NCBI RefSeq assembly: GCF_036516575.1
Contig: NZ_DATBTY010000015.1
Coordinates: 1-9,884 of the forward strand
Direction: 5' to 3'
Origin: Cerasibacillus sp036516575
GTDB taxonomy: Bacteria; Bacillota; Bacilli; Bacillales; Amphibacillaceae
Length of the DNA stretch: 9,884 nucleotides
Every line of letters begins with the position of its first letter. Positions within the stretch are counted from its first letter, which is position 1. This document shows positions 7,053 to 9,884 of the stretch, in pieces. The notes below the pieces were generated by a model, which saw nothing but the letters and a program-made list of their open reading frames with translations, ran no database searches and was not told the origin of the DNA. A program made the position numbers and the translations under genes.

Positions 7053-8129
7053 TTATTTCGAATAAACTTCTTTTAACTTCGACATCCAATTTTCAATGAA
7101 ATCATCTGAAACTCCCCATCCATCCACAACTTCATGTAGATTTGTCATATTAGTATCCTCTTTTAAATCTGATTGTTTAATGAGTTTAGGCTCTAGTTGA
7201 TACTCACTTGGTGTATCTTCATTTGCAATTTTTTTAGCTAATAGACGCATATTCATCGTTCCGATTAAGTTGGGATCAACAGCTGCTGTTGATAGCCAAG
7301 TGCTCTCTTTTTCGTTCATTAAGTTAATATCTTGGTTTGATATATCAATAGAAATTAATGGGATATCTGTTCTTTTATTATCTTTTAAAGCGTTGTATCC
7401 ACCTTTAGCTAGTTCATCCCATGATGCCCAAATCGCATCAATAGTACCTTCAGGATATTTACTTAGAATCGAGCTTACACTTGAAGAGATGTCTCCCTGT
7501 ATATCTTGCATATTCGAAGGTCCAATAGTTTCAATAGTTTGAATTTTACCTTCAGATTCATATTGTTTGTAAATTTGTTCTCGAGTATCTAATGGTGGAA
7601 TTCCTCCAAACCATAATTTTAAGACTTTAACAGGTTCATTATTCTTACTCAAAGCTACAATTTCTTCTAAACTTAATCTTGCTAATTCTTGATCATTTTG
7701 AACAGTGGCAGTTAGTCCTTCATTGTCAGCTACAGTGTCAAATGTAACGACTTTAATTCCAGCGTCTAGTGCTGGTTGAATTAACTCCTGTGAATAACCT
7801 TCTTTTCCATGTGAAATAATTAAGCCTGTATATTTCTTTTGAATTGCTTGTTTTACTAGATCTTGGAACTTAGCGTCATCTCCATCCGAAATGAAGGTAT
7901 CTACTTTGAAACCTAACGCTTCTCCTTCTTTACGTGCCCCATCTAAAAATTGTTTTGTGTGATCGTCTGATGGTAAATTTCGAATGACAGCTACTTGAAT
8001 ATCACCTTGAACTTCATCAGGTACGCCTTCAACTTTCTCTTTAGGAGTAGCGTCTTTTCCACCATTCCCACAAGCTGTTAAAACTAAAATTAAAGAAACA
8101 ATAAACATAAAAATAAAACTTCTTTTCAC
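7053..8129 (-). CDS. Sugar-binding lipoprotein of the ABC importer (RbsB-like)
   Basis: A 358-residue solute-binding protein anchored outside the membrane. MKRSF and a hydrophobic run (5-17) form a type II signal peptide ending in the lipobox LTAC, with Cys20 as the predicted lipidated residue, followed by a Gly/Lys-rich linker. The mature part starts at about residue 42 with IQVAVIRNLPSDDHTKQFLDGA, the first strand and helix of the Periplasmic_BP_4 (ribose/galactose-type) fold. ITLLIISHG-like and VVTFDTVAD segments mark the domain crossover. The start is GTG at 8129: AAAGGGG (8138-8144) lies eight bases upstream, whereas the GTG at 8138 overlaps it. It is the first gene of the operon, next to the control region. 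The ligand is predicted to be 5-deoxyribose or a related 5-substituted pentose, by context only; ribose or an aldose dimer cannot be excluded by sequence. Confidence 0.9.
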   Translation of the reverse strand: MKRSFIFMFIVSLILVLTACGNGGKDATPKEKVEGVPDEVQGDIQVAVIRNLPSDDHTKQFLDGARKEGEALGFKVDTFISDGDDAKFQDLVKQAIQKKYTGLIISHGKEGYSQELIQPALDAGIKVVTFDTVADNEGLTATVQNDQELARLSLEEIVALSKNNEPVKVLKLWFGGIPPLDTREQIYKQYESEGKIQTIETIGPSNMQDIQGDISSSVSSILSKYPEGTIDAIWASWDELAKGGYNALKDNKRTDIPLISIDISNQDINLMNEKESTWLSTAAVDPNLIGTMNMRLLAKKIANEDTPSEYQLEPKLIKQSDLKEDTNMTNLHEVVDGWGVSDDFIENWMSKLKEVYSK

Positions 8130-8137
8130 ATATAACA

Positions 8138-8144
8138 CCCCTTT
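8138..8144 (-). promoter_or_regulatory. Ribosome binding site fixing the binding-protein GTG start
   Basis: AAAGGGG on the minus strand lies eight bases before the GTG at 8129. The upstream in-frame GTG at 8138 overlaps it and is unlikely to be used. The signal abuts the cre site. Confidence 0.7.
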
Positions 8145-8157
8145 GTAATCGTTTTCA
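8144..8157. promoter_or_regulatory. cre site (CcpA operator)
   Basis: TGTAATCGTTTTCA matches the Bacillus consensus TGWAANCGNTNWCA at every position. It lies 15 bases before the binding-protein start and downstream of the candidate -10 boxes, a position where CcpA bound with HPr-Ser-P represses in known operons. This implies that the operon is silenced when preferred sugars are present. Confidence 0.82.
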
Positions 8158-8160
8158 CTA

Positions 8161-8220
8161 ACAATTTAACACAAACTTTATCATAAGTAAACATAAAGTA
8201 ACATAAAAACACAAAAAAGT
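8161..8220. repeat. Six 10-bp-phased direct repeats, candidate DeoR-type operator
   Basis: Six consecutive decamers on the plus strand begin with ACA (8161, 8171, 8191, 8201, 8211) or TCA (8181), most followed by A/T-rich bases; on the minus strand this reads as TGT every 10 bases. The closest pair is ACATAAAGTA (8191) and ACATAAAAAC (8201). Helically phased TGTTT-type direct repeats are the operator form of lactococcal LacR/FruR, DeoR-family relatives of the regulator in this operon. The block covers the candidate promoter. Confidence 0.5.
8163..8191 (-). promoter_or_regulatory. Candidate sigma-A promoter of the operon
   Basis: On the minus strand, TTTACT (8186-8191) and TAAATT (8163-8168) are separated by 17 bases, with four of six matches each. 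An alternative -10 is TATGAT (8180-8185), with five of six matches but only a poor -35 (TTTTAT, 8203-8208). Either choice puts the start just before or within the cre site. Which is used cannot be decided by eye. Confidence 0.4.
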
Positions 8221-8256
8221 TATAGAGCTTTTCGGAATTTCTAGAAAATAAACATC

Positions 8257-8351
8257 TGAGATAATTGAATAAAGTGAAGAAATGAAATGGTAGATATGGA
8301 ATTGTATCTAGAGAACTTAAAAGAGCGGGGGAGCAAATTCAAAACAATTTA
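8257..8351 (+). pseudogene. Decayed copy of the helicase promoter and first codons
   Basis: This stretch aligns without gaps to 8452-8520 at an offset of 195 bases, with 49 of 69 matches by hand count over 8257-8325, then continues after a one-base deletion. The first 12 bases (TGAGATAATTGA), which hold the extended -10 of the helicase promoter, are identical. A short frame from ATG 8296 reads MELYLENLKERGSKFKTI and stops at 8352; the intact gene begins MRQYVEKLKERAEQ. The deletion shifts the frame after LKER. I infer that it is a remnant of a second helicase copy or of a junction duplication, not an active gene. Confidence 0.62.
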
Positions 8352-8391
8352 AAAATTAAAATTTAATGAAATGAAATATAATTTTCGTCAT

Positions 8392-8454
8392 ATCTAATTT
8401 GTCTTCAACACGGTATTTCGAAAGAGAAGCACTTTACAAAAAAGAGGGTTTTGA
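8392..8454 (+). pseudogene. Decayed copy of the 3' end of the GTPase-like gene
   Basis: Bases 8392-8426 match 602-636 of the left-hand GTPase-like gene at 25 of 35 positions, in the same codon phase. The translated tail FVFNTVFRKRSTLQKRGF, ending in TGA at 8452-8454, parallels IFDTVFKKKNDESKK of the intact gene. An in-frame TAA at 8395 and the lack of any upstream homology show that it is broken. It lies directly before the helicase gene, so the helicase was once preceded by a GTPase-like gene. Its last bases now hold the helicase promoter. Confidence 0.52.
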
Positions 8455-8460
8455 GATAAT
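8433..8460 (+). promoter_or_regulatory. Sigma-A promoter of the helicase gene
   Basis: TTTACA (8433-8438, five of six) and GATAAT (8455-8460, five of six) are 16 bases apart, and TGA directly before the -10 supplies an extended -10 TGn. The start would fall near 8467, giving a short leader before ATG 8491. The decayed copy at 8257-8265 keeps the extended -10 but its -35 has drifted to TTTCTA. Confidence 0.65.
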
Positions 8461-8490
8461 TGAGGGGAGTAAAGAAAAGGAGCGACGGGT

Positions 8491-9884
8491 ATGCGACAGT
8501 ATGTAGAAAAATTAAAAGAGAGAGCGGAGCAAAATCTAAACGGCCAAACTCAAGTGAAGGTGAGGACGATTTTGCGCCAATGTAGAACGAAACGTCGTAC
8601 GGAAGCGTTCGTGACACGGTGGCATGAAATGATGGAAGTATACGAGTTACATTACGTCAATCCAGGCGAAACGATCGCCACTGTCTCCCTTGAAAAAGCG
8701 ATTCATTTTCAAGTAGAGAAAAAAGCGCAGATGCACACATTAGAAGCGAAGCGGGCGACACAAATCACTGTTCAAAGTGGATTCACACCACAGCGACCGT
8801 ACCCTCATCAAGAAGAGGCTCTTCATCATTTAGACCGCTTATATGAACAAAAACGTCATTTTTCAAGCTTGCTTGTCTTGCCGACAGGTGGGGGAAAGAC
8901 GGCGACCGCGGCACGTTTTCTTGCGAAGCGGAGCATCGCAGAAGGGAAAAAAGTGCTGTGGCTCGCTCATCGACATGAATTGCTTGACCAAGCGCATCAC
9001 GCCTTTTTGAATGTCTCCTATGAAGAGCTGATCCCAGAGCGCGAGACCTATCACTGTCGTGTCATATCCGGCGTCCATGAACGCGCGCGAGCAATTGAAA
9101 TGACAGACGATGTCATCATCGCGAGTAAAGATAGTTTGTATCGTCAAGAAGCGGTTTTGCAACAGTGGCTCGCTAATGATGAAGAGTTATTCGTCATCAT
9201 TGATGAAGCGCATCATGCGCCAACGAGAACATATCGTGAACTGTTGGAAAGTTTAGAAGCTGTCGTATCGGTGACCTTGCTCGGGCTAACGGCAACTCCT
9301 TTTCGTACGGCGGAGGAAGAAGTCGGGTCGATGCGTGCTATTTTTCACGATGATATCGTTTATAAAATCGACTTAACCCAACTCATTACAAAAGGAATTT
9401 TAGCCGAGCCTCACCTCATCGATGTGGAAACGAATTACATCGTCGAGACGGATTGGAAAGAGCGTGACATCCACCAAATTCAAGCGTTAGATAAACTACC
9501 GCAACACGTATCACGTCAATTAACGGACAATCATCAGCGAAATGAACTGATCACTCAACATTACAAGGAACATGAAGCAGCGTACGGGCAGACGCTCGTT
9601 TTTGCGATGAATCGGGTTCATGCAATCGCCCTTCGTGAAACATTCCGTTTATCAGGGATTCACGCTGAGGCAATTATTTCGAGCGTCACAGATGACACAT
9701 TGCGTATCGATACGTCGCAAGAAGCAAGGCGCCGACATATCGTAGCATTTAAGCGCGGAGAATTTCCTGTGCTCATCAATGTAAATATGTTGACAGAGGG
9801 GACAGATTTACCTAATGTCCAAACGGTCTTTTTAACACGACCGACGACGAGTAAAATATTGATGACACAAATGCTCGGACGCGC
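8491..9884 (+). CDS. DEAD/DEAH-type superfamily 2 helicase (5' part, runs off window)
   Basis: 464 codons are visible with no stop before the window end. An N-terminal region of about 110 residues, basic and rich in Arg (RTILRQCRTKRRTEAF, about 26-41), has no motif I recognise. The helicase core follows: a Q-like QRPYPHQ segment (about 105-111), motif I PTGGGKT (131-137), motif Ia-like WLAHRHELLDQ, motif II DEAHH (238-242), motif III LTATPF (266-271), motif V LTEGTDLP and motif VI QMLGR at the very edge. This is the ATP-driven nucleic-acid translocase core shared by type III restriction-like and RecG/UvrB-like families; the specific role is unknown. AAGGAG (8477-8482) lies eight bases before ATG 8491. 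Its composition resembles the left flanking gene, not the operon, and it points away from the operon. Confidence 0.88.
   Translation, partial: MRQYVEKLKERAEQNLNGQTQVKVRTILRQCRTKRRTEAFVTRWHEMMEVYELHYVNPGETIATVSLEKAIHFQVEKKAQMHTLEAKRATQITVQSGFTPQRPYPHQEEALHHLDRLYEQKRHFSSLLVLPTGGGKTATAARFLAKRSIAEGKKVLWLAHRHELLDQAHHAFLNVSYEELIPERETYHCRVISGVHERARAIEMTDDVIIASKDSLYRQEAVLQQWLANDEELFVIIDEAHHAPTRTYRELLESLEAVVSVTLLGLTATPFRTAEEEVGSMRAIFHDDIVYKIDLTQLITKGILAEPHLIDVETNYIVETDWKERDIHQIQALDKLPQHVSRQLTDNHQRNELITQHYKEHEAAYGQTLVFAMNRVHAIALRETFRLSGIHAEAIISSVTDDTLRIDTSQEARRRHIVAFKRGEFPVLINVNMLTEGTDLPNVQTVFLTRPTTSKILMTQMLGR

Noticed and set aside
4460..8129. LsrABCD-type autoinducer-2 uptake system
   Set aside because: Only one permease gene is present, and LsrK, LsrF and LsrG relatives are absent; the kinase is MtnK-like.
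8130..8490. Riboswitch (S-box or other) in the intergenic region
   Set aside because: The leader between the candidate promoter and the first operon gene is only a few dozen bases, with no multi-helix structure or terminator hairpin visible.
659..8491. Transposon or IS element carrying the operon
   Set aside because: No transposase, integrase, terminal inverted repeats or clear target-site duplication could be found at either edge.
8405..8617. Minus-strand 70-residue reading frame over the helicase start
   Set aside because: It is antisense to the helicase start, its promoter and the GTPase remnant, with no recognisable motif or supporting start signal.
8863..9162. Minus-strand 99-residue reading frame inside the helicase gene
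   Set aside because: It is a shadow of the helicase coding frame, which carries motifs I and Ia here.

Overview
The window looks like chromosomal DNA of a low-to-moderate GC Bacillota, most likely Bacillales. The basis is AAGGAG-type ribosome binding sites, GTG starts, a perfect match to the Bacillus-type cre (CcpA) consensus, a RbsABC-like sugar importer and a lipoprotein-type binding protein. The genus is not resolved from sequence alone. The two flanking genes are clearly richer in G+C (sampled 60-base rows at 301 and 8941 are 50%) than the central block (sampled rows at 4021 and 6361 are 35% and 22%).

Layout. (1) Bases 1-658, + strand: the 3' part of a GTPase-type protein with a DUF697-like hydrophobic C-terminal domain. 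(2) Bases 669-712: a 19-bp perfect hairpin that can end transcription from both sides. (3) Bases 731-8129, - strand: a seven-gene operon read right to left: binding lipoprotein, double ATPase, permease, MtnK-like sugar kinase, MtnA-like aldose-1-phosphate isomerase, DeoR-family regulator, FucA-like class II aldolase. (4) Bases 8138-8220: its control region, with a cre site, candidate promoters and a strikingly 10-bp-phased repeat. (5) Bases 8257-8454: decayed copies of the start of the downstream helicase gene and of the end of the upstream GTPase gene. (6) Bases 8491-9884, + strand: a DEAD/DEAH-type SF2 helicase that runs off the window.

How the genes work together. The three enzymes match the 5-deoxyribose disposal route described in Bacillus thuringiensis (DrdK, DrdI, DrdA), equivalent to the so-called DHAP shunt of 5'-deoxyadenosine and methylthioadenosine by-products. 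A 5-deoxypentose is phosphorylated at C1, isomerised to the ribulose 1-phosphate, then cleaved to dihydroxyacetone phosphate plus an aldehyde (acetaldehyde from 5-deoxyribose, methylthioacetaldehyde from methylthioribose). Here the pathway is joined to a dedicated high-affinity ABC importer and to a DeoR-type repressor, with apparent catabolite control. I see no S-box riboswitch and no other methionine-salvage genes. This suggests the cluster scavenges external 5-deoxypentoses as carbon source rather than recycling sulfur.

The composition contrast and the flanking remnants suggest that the operon was inserted between an ancestral, probably duplicated, GTPase-helicase gene pair. No insertion sequence, integrase, tRNA, rRNA or CRISPR array is visible.
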